Assembly: GCA_037447655.1 (NCBI GenBank)
Contig: JBBHKE010001920.1
Coordinates: 1-13,940, forward strand
DNA: 13,940 nt
Direction of reading: 5' to 3'
DNA from: Zygnema cylindricum
Lineage: Eukaryota; Streptophyta; Zygnematophyceae; Zygnematales; Zygnemataceae
The position numbers and the translations under genes were made by a program. The first letter of the stretch is position 1; each line of letters starts with the position of its first letter. Below, piece after piece: positions 1-7,784 of the stretch. Under the pieces are notes generated by a model that saw nothing but the letters and a program-made list of their open reading frames with translations, did not search any database and was not told the DNA's origin.

Positions 1-73
1 CGGCCAAAGTTTCTAATTTTTGAGCTTGAGAAAACGCACTCGTCACGTCTTGTTTCGCTTCGACCCATTTTTT
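1..73 (-). CDS. P4-ATPase exon (partial, continues outside window)
   Basis: An acceptor GGTACAG (AG at 75-74) precedes an open phase-0 frame of 24 codons running off the window edge: [14 protein letters not shown], then [10 protein letters not shown]. Joined to EFREWQ of the previous exon, it fits the P4-ATPase helix that follows the EAGLRTL block and precedes the hinge and ATAIEDKLQ region. It is too short to have been called alone. Support is the matching phase and the family pattern of Trp, Glu-Ala and Leu spacing. Confidence 0.8.
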
Positions 74-2494
74 CTGTACCAATTTTACACCAATTTTACA
101 AACTTACACCGATTTCTTTGTCAAAACCTTGAGGAAAAACAAAATTTGTAGAAAAAGAGGAAGATTCTTTACACAATCTGAAAAATTAAGAAACACATTT
201 TCATACAATTATGTACTTGTTTTCCGCTAACAATTTCCACTACCGTTTTTTTTCTTGTCAAGAAAGTTTCCATGGGGCATATTCCATCATACGTTTTAGC
301 ATTGCTTCTTTATATTTTTTTTAAATCCAAATTTCCCAGAAAAAATCCCACAATTCCTCATTTCTCACAATTTTCTCCCAAAAACATCACAATTTCCCAC
401 AATTTACCACAATTTACCACAATTTCCCAATTTCCCACCAATTTCTCACAATTCCATACCAATTCCCCATTAAAGCCAAAAGAAATGTCACGATTTTCCA
501 CAATTTTTCACCTATTTTCACAAATTTTCACAATTTTCCACGATTTTCTCACATCTTTTCACAAATTCTTACAATTTTTTTCAATTTTTCATAGGTTTTC
601 ACTCACTTGCCACTCTCGAAACTCTTTTTCGTCGAGAGGTTTCCATGCGATGGCGAGAGTTCGAAGCCCGGCTTCGGCATATTCTGTCATATGTTTTAAA
701 GTTATTTCTTTATACTTTTGGGCCTCGGGATCTCGACTCAATCTTTCTAAAATCACATTATCGGCCCCTTTACAAAATAAAAGAAGTCGGCCTTCGGGGT
801 CTCGGACAACAACACTCATTCGTTTCCTAAAAAGTGAAATAAAAAAAGTGAAACGATCGATAATAAAAAGGAAAAACGATAGTTAGAAAAAGGAGAAACA
901 ATAGTTAGGAAAAGAAGAAACAATATTTAAAAAAAAGGAGAAACCCTAGTGAAAAAAAGGAGAAACGATGATTAAAAAAAGGAGAAATAATAATAAAATA
1001 AAGGGAAACAATAATTGAAAAACGGAGAATTGATAGTTAAAAAAAGGAAAAATAACAATAATTAGAAAAAGGCAGTTTCAAGTATTATCCTATTAAGAGT
1101 TTTTGCTGGATATTATAAGATTTTTTAAAGATTTTTCTAGGATTTTAGTGGGGCACTTTCTTGCGGTTTTTTGAGTTTCCTTTAGGGTCAATAGCCATAA
1201 CGTCGAAGTCAAATTACAAGGTTTTTTATATTATGTGTTTTTTTTTTTTTGTTTCCCACCTAGAGGTTTACATAATTTAATGGATTTTAACAGATCTGTT
1301 AAGATTCGTTCAAAAAACTTCAAGGTTTCATAGGTTCTTTTTTTTACAATGTTTTTCCAAAGGTTTTTATGAAGCTATTTCCAAGTTTTTTATAGTATCT
1401 TGAAGATTTTGTAAGTATTTGAAGCTTTTCTAAAGTATTTCAAAGGTTTTTAAATGCACTTTCAAACTTTCCTCAGATATTTTCAGAATTTTCTCGAGTT
1501 TTTCAAGCTTTTCCAAATTATTTTCAAAGTTTCCTTAAGGTATTCTCAACGTTTTTCAAAAGAAAATCAAAAACTCTTCATTTCCTTACCGAGCACTTGT
1601 AAACTCGAGAGTCGAAAACAAATCATATTTTCGTTCCCCGACTACCGCCCATTTAGAGCCGAATTCTCGAACAGTAACTTCGTTTGCTTTCCTATTATGA
1701 AAAAAAAAACCAAACCTTTTCGCTGCAATGACAAAAGCCGATTCGTCGGGAGATTCCGCAAGATATTTTATTTTTTCAGGACTTTCTTCTCCGTCAGAAA
1801 CGACCGTATGACAAACCGACAAAACTTCCAAAAACTTCCGAATTATCGACGAATCAGGAGAATCGACCCAATTCATCGAATCTAATCTTTCGTCTCTCAT
1901 GTTAAAACCGGTTTCGAGAGGTTTTTCGGGAATGTAAACCTCGTCTTCATCTTCAAGTTCTATGTGTTGTCCGTTACGGAGAATCGCGGCTCTCTCGACT
2001 TCCGTTTTTCCTCTTCCATAAGAAATTCCCGCAATCGAACATTTGAAAAACTCCATTTGGTTTCGAGTGAGAGTTCCCGTTTTGTCGGATAATATGGTTT
2101 TGATCTGGTGGAGAGGGAGAGGGAGAGGGAGAGGGAGGGAAGGAGAGAGAGAGAGAGAAAGAGAGAGAAAGAGGCAGAGAGAGGGAAGAGAGATGGATTA
2201 AAGAGGGGAAGGAGAGAAAGAGGAGAAAAAGGGATTAGAGAGAGGAGAGAGAGGGATGCAAGTGAATGAGAGAGGAGAGAGGAAGGGAGGACAGCGGGAG
2301 GACAGAAGAGGATGAGGAAAGGGAGGAATGAGACAGGGGGGTGAAGGAGAGGGAGGAGATAATGTTTTGCAAGGGCTGGTGATTATGAGAGAGAGGAAGT
2401 GGTGAAGAGTGAAGACGGAGTGGGGAAAGACGAGCGAGAGAGAGAGAGAGAGAGTGAGTGAGAGAGAGAGAGGAGAGAGAGAGAGAGAGGAGAG

Positions 2495-2568
<74 letters not shown>

Positions 2569-2772
2569 CAGCGGAAGGGTGATAGAGAGTGCAACAGACT
2601 GACAGATAGAGACAGAGACAGAGAGAGAGTGTGTCTGTGCTAGAGAAAGAGAGAGATAGAGAGAGGGAGAGGGAGAAAGAGAGGGAGAGAGAGAGAGGGA
2701 GAGACAGACAGCAAGACAGCTAGAGAGTGAGAGAGAGGGGGTGGGGGAGAGAGAGAGAGAGAAAGGGAAAGG

Positions 2773-2814
<42 letters not shown>

Positions 2815-3927
2815 AGTCTCACCATTCCGAGCTCCTCGTTCAAATTAGATGTTCGAGCTTTCGGTTTGATATCTTTTTCTTCGTAAATCATTAATCGGTC
2901 GGCGTTTATAAATCGAGACTGAATTAATTTAACAATTTCGACCGAAACATAAAGAGAAATAGGAACAAAATAACCTGCCGGAAAAAAAATGGAAACGGAA
3001 AAGAGAAAAACAAAACAAAAAGGTGAAAAGTCAAAGAAAAAGGTCACTCTCTTTGTAAACTCATTCTTTCAATTTCGATCGATACATAGACAGCAATAGG
3101 AACAAAGCAGCCTGCCCGAAAAAAAAATTGGAGAAGGAAAAGGAAAAAAACGAAAAGGGAAAAGAAAAAGAAAAAAGGAAAGAAAGAAGAAGAAAGGGAA
3201 GTGAAGGGAAGGGAAGGGAAGGGAAGCGAAGGGAAGTGGGAAGGGAAGTGGGAAGGGAAGTGGGTAGGGAAGGAAAGGGGAAGGGAAGGGAAGGGGAAGG
3301 GAAGGAAAGGGGAAGGGAAGGAAAGGGGAAGGGAAGGGAAGGGGAATGGAAGGGAAGGGAAGGAAAGTGTTTATAGGTAAAGGAAAAGGTCACTCTCTTT
3401 GTAAACTTCCATTTTTAAACTCTTACAATCCCAAAAGAGAAGTGTACAAGGTCAAAAAATTGGGGAAAAAGAGGGAGGGTTGGAAGATTAATAACTAGGA
3501 AAGAACAAGAAAAGCAAAAACAATCATATAATACGATGATAACAACAAATAGAAATAGAAAAAGGTAAGGAGATAAAAAAAATAGAGATTTATGGTGTAC
3601 TGTAGGATTTTATTTTGCAAGGTTAATCTGCAAAGTAGAGTCAAAGTCAAAAATTTGCGATTTAATCCTTCTCAGAAATTCGTGTTTGCCTTTAATGAAG
3701 AATTTAAAACCCAATTTTGTTTTCCGAGGAGATTTCCAAAGGTTCTTCACGTTTGATAATGATGAATCCTATTTTTTTTTTTTTTTTTTTTTTTATTGTT
3801 ATAATAGTAGAAAAATGGGTAAACAATTATAAATATCTTCAATTTAGGATCAATATAACAAAATGACTATATACATACATACACACTACAGATACATATA
3901 TACAACGACGTGTCAATATATATATAC

Positions 3928-3974
<47 letters not shown>

Positions 3975-6013
3975 CACATATATATATATATATACATATG
4001 TATATATATATATATTTTAATCCCAGGTAACACTGAAACCATTTGAAGTTATTAGTCTTTATATTTTCTCCCCTTTCCCTTATCTCTTCAAATTTCTTCT
4101 TTAAAAGTCAACTGCATACTGAAAAAAGAAGAAAACAACCTTCCGATTTTTCATTTTTAAGATTCTAACTCGCATGATCCTAACTTTCTAATTCCATTTT
4201 TTTTTCTTCACAATTTTTAACTTTCCAATCTCATTTTTTTCTTCATCACAATTTTTAACTTTCCAAATTCAAACTTTCAAGATCTTTTTTTCTGTTTTCC
4301 CCACCCGATTTCGGGACTTTTTACCTTTCCTTTTCCCTTCTCATTCGATAAAAAAATTATTTTAATTTTTCCTTACCCTTTTGTTTCCTTCAAAAGTTTT
4401 CCTAAAATTATTTTTTTATAAAATTTTCCTGATATTAATTTTTCCAAATTCTTTTATTTCCTAATTCTAATGTTTCATAATTTTCATTCCTCTTTACCGA
4501 ATAAAACGAGGGCCTCAAAAAACTGAAAAATTGTAATATTTCCTAAATTTAATTTTTCTTTACCGTATAAAACGAGATCCGTAAAAAACTGCAAAACTCC
4601 CGCAACCACCGGTTTTTCCCAATTAAATTGCCCCGAAGCAATCGCCGATTTTCCCGTCGTGTCATCGGGGCGTAAATACCATTCTTTTGGCATTTCATTA
4701 TTTATAATAATAGCAAAAGCAATGGCACTTCCCACAGACATTGAAAACAATACGAAAATTTGAAAAAGGACAATATAATCCAATCGTCTCTCAATCACCG
4801 ATCGTTTCGAGGGAGGATCCGTCGCATTCATCATAATTTTTGTATCGAAACCCGTAAATATCGCAATTCCGTAGACATATTTCGTGTTCCGTAATCGAGA
4901 TCCTCGCAGAAGTATATTTGAAGGTGATAAATCAATCCTCGAACCATCTCTTCCCTCTCTTTCTCCCTCTCTCTTGCTCGCCTTTCCTCCCTCTCCCTCC
5001 TCGAACTCTCCCTCTCCCTCCTCGAACTCTCTCTCTCCCCTTTGCTCTCCCTCCTCTGTCTCGCCCTCTGCCATTCTATCCATAGACAAATTTCCGACAA
5101 ATGTATAAATGGATACATTTGGTTGTTCACATTCAACACACGCTTTCAATCGACTTAATTGTTTTATGTTCATGCCACGTGTCGCCTCCACAGCTCTCCT
5201 CAATTTCAAATTTGTTTCTCCATCCAAATTCATCGTCTCGACATAACAAACTCCCTCGGAATCGCTCGTCGCAAGACACAAAAGGTCGGCAGGAAAAAAG
5301 TCGCCTTCTTCGACTCGAACGATTTCTCCCACTTTTAAACTCTCCCAAGTTCTTATTACCATGCCTCTCTCACATGTCACAACATCATTTTTTACATTGT
5401 TACCATCATTGTTCCTATTATCACTATTACTAATACTACTATTACCAATATCACTATCGTTATCAATGCTATTGTTTTTTTTACTGTTATTGTTTCGGTC
5501 AGAATTCGCCTCAGTTTCCCCACTAGTGTCCGAAAATGCGCCACCTGTCACACTAAATTCCGTACTGTTCGTCTCGCTCAAACCACCGGGCGTCGTCGCA
5601 TGCGACGTGACATTCGTCCGACTCGACATTTTCTCATTATCCTTCCCTCGACGTCCGAACCATCGCGCGACACGTGTCGACAACCACGACGACGACGTCG
5701 AAGCGCCAACTGTCGACGCCACATTGGCGCCAGCTGGCAAGATTACGGCGACTTTTCGACGATTCGTCTCGCGATCCGATTGGCCCCTTTGAATATCTTC
5801 CCAGAGTTCTTTTAACATGGCGATGCCGATGACAAAAACTAAAGGTGAGACAGTTGTCACAGGGTTTACAGGAGTTATAGGGGTTAAGGAAATTACGGCG
5901 TGGAACAAAAAGTACAAGTTTGCGACGCGACGAAACTGCTCCCAAAGACCGCGAGGGAGAAAACTGTACCATCTGTACTTTGTTGTACGGATTTTGTTGT
6001 CGCAAAAGGTGTG
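1..6013 (-). CDS. P4-type ATPase (phospholipid flippase), partial, multi-exon
   Basis: This is a lipid-flipping P-type ATPase that, by family knowledge, moves phospholipids from the outer to the inner leaflet using ATP. Numbering from the first recognised exon (His1 at 6013), I see the N-terminal signature [11 protein letters not shown] with [14 protein letters not shown]1 about 31-50, TM2 about 55-75, A-domain DGET at 264-267, TM3 about 413-435, PISL at 488-491 in TM4, the phosphorylated Asp541 in DKTGTLT, and KGAD at 725-728. Exons are 6013-4564, 2974-2823, 2104-1590, 826-607 and 73-1, with all junction phases matching. The motif order and the wording around [11 protein letters not shown] and GFNMRDERL resemble plant ALA flippases. 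The initiator exon was not found and the C-terminal third lies outside the window. A Cdc50-type partner would be expected, but none is here. Family assignment is near certain; the exact subclass is inference. Confidence 0.96.
266..317 (-). pseudogene. Diverged duplicate of a flippase exon segment
   Basis: The minus strand here reads [13 protein letters not shown], matching [13 protein letters not shown] of the exon at 607-826. By hand, 276-320 and 676-720 align without gaps at about 35 of 45 bases. The next stretch ([10 protein letters not shown] in the exon) is deleted, and the match resumes at the TGGAAAC shared with the exon's AWK codons. It lies inside the intron, has no clear splice sites of its own, and soon meets a stop, so it looks like a relic rather than a used exon. 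Most amino-acid changes are mild, so it may derive from a once-functional diverged copy; that is inference. Confidence 0.7.
330..596. repeat. Degenerate CACAATTTCCCA-type array
   Basis: Many imperfect units of about 11-13 bp built on CACAATTT followed by CCCA, TCACA or CCACAA run through the intron. The cleanest stretch is about 385-460. No coding or splice role is visible. Confidence 0.7.
607..826 (-). CDS. P4-ATPase exon: nucleotide-binding KGAD region
   Basis: The acceptor is CTTTTTAG (AG at 828-827), phase 2. The donor is CAA|GTGAGT (GT at 606-605), phase 0. It encodes [30 protein letters not shown], then [20 protein letters not shown] and EFREWQ. These are the N-domain nucleotide-binding segments, in family order and spacing. 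The length is 220 bp. A diverged copy of the [13 protein letters not shown] part sits in the following intron at 266-317. Confidence 0.95.
827..1589 (-). other. Flippase intron, low complexity
   Basis: The intron lies between donor GT at 1589-1588 and acceptor AG at 828-827. The part near the acceptor is an A-rich minisatellite (833-1076). The rest, about 1200-1560, is T-rich with a loose recurrence of TTTTCAAGNTTTT. I see no extra exon. Confidence 0.85.
833..1076. repeat. A-rich minisatellite, ~22-27 bp units
   Basis: About ten imperfect units based on AAAAAGGAGAAACAATAGTT follow one another, with indels and changes in the A-run length. On the sense (minus) strand the array is T- and C-rich and abuts the 3' splice site at 828-827, so it doubles as an extended polypyrimidine region. 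Confidence 0.75.
1590..2104 (-). CDS. P4-ATPase exon: phosphorylation site and N domain
   Basis: The acceptor is CACCAG (AG at 2106-2105), phase 0. The exon ends phase 2 at GCTCG|GTAAGG (GT at 1589-1588). It begins [20 protein letters not shown], giving the P-type ATPase aspartyl-phosphate motif at Asp541 of the reconstructed numbering. It continues with [11 protein letters not shown], a variable acidic stretch, GFNMRDERL, the conserved [11 protein letters not shown] and AESPDESAF of the N domain, and LEFTSAR. The split Arg codon is completed by the next exon ([11 protein letters not shown]). No frameshift or stop is seen. Confidence 0.96.
2105..2822 (-). repeat. Intron made almost wholly of (GA)n / (CT)n
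   Basis: The whole 718-bp intron between the PISL and DKTGTLT exons is purine on the plus strand and CT-rich on the sense strand. Runs of pure GA occur at about 2431-2565 and 2725-2810. The tract runs directly into both splice sites (donor GTGAGA, acceptor CACCAG). Peptides translated from it (Ser/Leu or Arg/Glu runs) are artefacts. Confidence 0.93.
2823..2974 (-). CDS. P4-ATPase exon: TM4 PISL motif
   Basis: The acceptor is CGGCAG (AG at 2976-2975). The exon enters phase 1 and leaves phase 0 at donor ATG|GTGAGA (GT at 2822-2821). Joined to the previous exon it reads [20 protein letters not shown], the standard P4-ATPase run into TM4. It continues through [12 protein letters not shown] to NLNEELGM, which in the family sits directly before the phosphorylation loop. 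The length is 152 bp. A truncated second copy of its first ~50 bp lies just upstream in sense at 3061-3111. Confidence 0.95.
3038..3061. repeat. 24-bp direct repeat, copy 1
   Basis: The 24 bases beginning AAAAGGTCACTCTCTTTGTA are identical to 3384-3407. In sense, this copy begins exactly where the truncated exon copy (3061-3111) loses homology. It therefore probably marks the joint of a tandem duplication of intron end plus exon. Confidence 0.85.
3061..3111 (-). pseudogene. Truncated duplicate of the PISL (TM4) exon
   Basis: After an acceptor-like CGGGCAG (AG at 3113-3112) the minus strand reads, in phase 1, [16 protein letters not shown]. This parallels [16 protein letters not shown] of the real exon at 2974-2823. 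Similarity at DNA level includes the acceptor and its T-run and stops abruptly after GAAATTG. Past that point the frame hits a TGA within about 20 bases. A GT at 3060-3059 could act as a phase-1 donor, giving a frame-preserving 51-bp cassette, but this is a weak site. It is either a decayed copy or a rarely used cassette exon; the first is more likely. Confidence 0.75.
3195..3367. repeat. (GGGAA/GGGAAG)n simple repeat
   Basis: Near-pure purine tract of GGGAA and GGGAAG units with a higher-order GGGAAGTGGGAA section at about 3221-3265. It is pyrimidine on the sense strand and lies upstream of the acceptor-like site of the truncated exon copy. Confidence 0.93.
3384..3407. repeat. 24-bp direct repeat, copy 2
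   Basis: Exact match to 3038-3061, in the same orientation. In sense it precedes a pyrimidine tract and the truncated exon copy, as copy 1 precedes a pyrimidine stretch and the real exon. It is likely the outer edge of a roughly 346-bp duplicated unit. Confidence 0.85.
3772..3794. repeat. Poly-T run (23)
   Basis: Uninterrupted run of T on the plus strand inside the long intron, poly-A in sense. It could be a relic of retroposition, but no element body was recognised next to it. Confidence 0.9.
3880..4017. repeat. (TA)n / (TACATA)n microsatellite
   Basis: Alternating TA with scattered CATA interruptions, self-complementary along most of its length and so able to form cruciforms. It is intronic. 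The peptide of Tyr/Ile runs translated from it is not a gene. Confidence 0.93.
4498..4522 (-). pseudogene. Tandem duplicate of the exon end and 5' splice site
   Basis: The minus strand repeats the last 25 bp of the upstream exon plus its donor, 66 bp further along in sense. The exon has FFTDLVLYG then GTAAAG; the copy has FFEALVLFG then GTAAAG. Both segments are preceded by CAG. The frame stays open from exon through copy, so using the second donor (GT at 4497-4496) would add 22 residues and keep frame with the TM4 exon. A GT-AG interval of 41 bp (4563-4523) also separates them, but splicing it while keeping the 25-bp segment would break the frame. Confidence 0.75.
4564..6013 (-). CDS. P4-ATPase exon: TM1-TM3 and A domain
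   Basis: The exon starts after a pyrimidine-rich acceptor ending CCCCAG (AG at 6015-6014), phase 0, and ends phase 1 at donor G|GTAAAG (GT at 4563-4562). It encodes 483 full residues. The A domain is split by two insertions that P4-ATPases usually lack. Residues about 93-218 are rich in Ser, Asn, Thr and Asp. Residues about 314-358 are Glu/Gly/Arg-rich and come from a GA-type simple repeat at 5079-4935. Conserved blocks resume on both sides: [13 protein letters not shown] with DFFPADLL after the first, [13 protein letters not shown] after the second. An open frame continues upstream to 6190, but that part is translated polypyrimidine intron (Pro/Ser/Leu runs), so it is not taken as coding. 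The frame also runs past the donor into a duplicated segment (see 4498-4522). Confidence 0.95.
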
Positions 6014-6015
6014 CT

Positions 6016-6270
6016 GGGGATAGGGAGAGGGAGGGGAAGGGGGAGAGGGAGGGGAAGGGGGAGAGGGAGAGGGGGAGAGAGAGAGAGGGGAAGAGGGAGA
6101 GGGAGAGGGAGAGTTGAGGAGGATGAAACGAGTGGGAGAGGAAGGAGAGGAGGGTAAGAAAGAGGACCATGACAAAAAGGAGAAAGCCATGGTGGAGGTG
6201 GGGAGGGAGAGAGGGAGGGGGAGAGGAAGGGAGAGGGAGGGAGAGAGAGAGAGGGAGAGAAACCTTTCTA
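6016..6270 (-). repeat. Polypyrimidine tract (sense) before the TM1 exon
   Basis: Plus strand is GGGAGA/GGGGAGA-type repeat; the sense strand is CCCTCTC. It leads directly into the acceptor CCCCAG of the exon at 6013 and is best read as the 3' end of an intron whose upstream exon was not found. Translations of it (Pro/Ser or Gly/Arg runs) are not taken as protein. Confidence 0.9.
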
Positions 6271-6580
6271 TTGTTTCGGTTTCACTTTTTCTGTATGCTT
6301 TTTCACTATTTTTTAGATTGAAGTTAAAAAAAGACTGACATAAATATTAAAAAAATCTCTGTCTCTGAAAAAATAAAAAAAGGAGCAAAAAAACGTAAAA
6401 ACGTTTAAACTAGGGAACAAAAAACGGTTTTTATTTCAAACTATGGCTCCCTCGAGCCACAAACAGAATTAGGGTTTGGAGGTTGGCATTTTCCTTTTTT
6501 TTTTTCCCTTTATTTTTTTTTCCCTTCATTTTTTTTTCCCTTCATTTTTTTTTTTAGGTCTTTCCCGGAATATAATATTC
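6271..6580. other. AT-rich, no gene seen
   Basis: A/T homopolymer-rich stretch including three TTTCCCTTCATTTTTTTT-like units at about 6491-6555. The missing flippase start exon could be here or further up, but no convincing ATG-led segment ending in a phase-0 donor was found. Confidence 0.5.
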
Positions 6581-7563
6581 GCAATAATTCCGCGTTGCCG
6601 CAACTTTCGCTTTTTATGCCACTTCTTGCGACAAACTGCGACATATTAGCGACATGTGTGCCAAAATGCGACGTCATGCGACTGAATTTAGCGATATGTT
6701 TCGCGCGCGTGAACTGGACACGTCACATATCGCCGATTTATAGTGTTTGAGGGGAAATGTACCATGTAAAATTATAAACTTTTGACAAAACAAAAAAGTT
6801 TCCGGCTTTCCGCGGAACAATCTGACATTTTCTGCCGGCCTAGACTTCCAGGTTCGCGAAACTCTTTGACAGGCTTGCGACAGGTCAGTGACGATCCTGA
6901 CGACCGTAGCGACGCTTTTTATTTGTGGATACTGATACGCGACAGTACGAGCGACGTATGGGTGACTGGCGACAGAGTACACTACGGTACGGTACTCCGT
7001 AAGGTGACATATGTGACAGCTATATATGTGTCGCGTCAGATTCAATGGAGGCTTGTAAAGACAACAGCTGTGGGTCAGCTGTACGGTACGGCTGCTACGG
7101 ATGGCATACCGTACTGAAATAGGGTTTCGGCGAATCTACGGCGTCAGTCGCATGCAGGTTCACACTCAGATTTTCTCGAAGGTCCTTCAGTCGTACATTC
7201 GTACGGCTCTAATCGGATGTCATGCATACGACATTAATAGTCCAAGACTATAGTACGGTAAGACGGGGGGAATGACGTTGAGCAAAATAGAAAAGCCGTC
7301 GACTTGTCGCTACTGTACCCGTCGAACTAAACAAATGAGCAAAATGTGTGACACGTGTAATCGACGGCATCCGTTCTTTGTCAAGAAAACAGAAATGATA
7401 TCGTCAACGGTATTCCGTGGCTATAGTCTCTTGCATGCCGTGTTACGTAGGCCTGACATGAGAAATATCCATGACAGTTCCTATCACATACGACAAATAT
7501 ACAGGTACAGTCAGTGACAGATCTTATCTTGACAATCAATTCCAATAAATACGCGTCTCCAAG
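6581..7563. other. Intergenic, GCGAC- and GTAC-rich, no confident gene
   Basis: Base composition is more even than in the surrounding AT-rich DNA. GCGAC recurs at short spacing at about 6624-6690 and 6865-6975. GTACGGTAC-like palindromes recur from about 6980. Open frames up to 123 codons occur on both strands (for example 6782-7117 plus and 6674-7045 minus), but none has a recognisable domain, and they overlap in antisense. A plus frame at 7272-7517 carries a CxxC...CxxC pattern (CRYC and CDTC) that may be chance. This region may include flippase promoter sequence or decayed mobile DNA. Confidence 0.45.
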
Positions 7564-7784
7564 TACACCGTGTATCGCTATTGGTGTTAATGTTTTTTTT
7601 GCCACTTAATACAACTTTTCTCCGTACACACATGTCGGATTGTGGATCTGACGGTTGCGATTGAAAGTTAAGATTCTCAGCTCCCGATTGGCGGTCTAAA
7701 ATTGAAAATCGGACAAGTGTGTACGGAGAAAAGACGTTTTTAGCGGCGAAAAAAATATTAACGCTAATAGCGATACACGGTGTA
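7564..7784. mobile_element. MITE-like inverted-repeat element, copy 1
   Basis: A 217-bp body (7566-7782) flanked by TA on both sides. It starts CACCGTGTATCGCTATT and ends with the inverse, ATAGCGATACACGGTG. Inverted complementarity continues inward in blocks, including CTTTTCTCCGTACACAC against GTGTGTACGGAGAAAAG, so most of the element can fold as a hairpin of about 75-80 bp arms. It has no coding capacity. TA flanks suggest a Tc1/mariner-type partner, by family knowledge; the transposase is not in this window. Confidence 0.9.

Larger units (their letters stand above)
74..606 (-). other. Flippase intron with repeats and an exon relic
   Basis: This intron (GT at 606-605, AG at 75-74) is AT-rich. 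It holds a degenerate short-period array at about 330-596 and a diverged copy of coding sequence from the preceding exon at 266-317. Confidence 0.85.
2975..4563 (-). other. Long flippase intron with tandem duplications
   Basis: This is the largest intron of the gene (up to 1589 bp). In sense order it holds the duplicated exon end (4498-4522), AT-rich DNA, a (TA)n block, a T-run, a 24-bp box (3384-3407), a CTTCCC tract, a truncated exon copy (3061-3111), the same box again (3038-3061) and then the real exon. Apart from these, 3408-3770 and 4030-4490 are AT-rich and show no recognisable gene. Confidence 0.85.

Noticed and set aside
272-886. 204-codon open frame on the plus strand
   Set aside because: It is antisense to the flippase exon and a T-rich repeat; its Phe/Ser/His-rich translation has no domain character.
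2235-3047. Open frames in the GA/CT block (Ser/Leu or Arg/Glu repeats)
   Set aside because: Translations of a simple repeat; only the part 2823-2974 on the minus strand is conserved protein.
6014-6190. Extension of the flippase reading frame to an ATG at 6190
   Set aside because: The extra residues are Pro/Ser/Leu runs from a polypyrimidine tract that ends in a clear acceptor (CCCCAG) exactly where family homology begins.
6674-7117. Overlapping antisense frames of 111 and 123 codons
   Set aside because: No recognisable domain on either strand; the moderate GC and repeated CGAC/GTAC motifs make stop codons scarcer.
7272-7517. 81-codon plus frame with CRYC and CDTC, zinc-ribbon-like
   Set aside because: Only the cysteine pattern supports it; there is no flanking homology or splice context, and antisense frames of similar length overlap it. 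Possible but not supportable.
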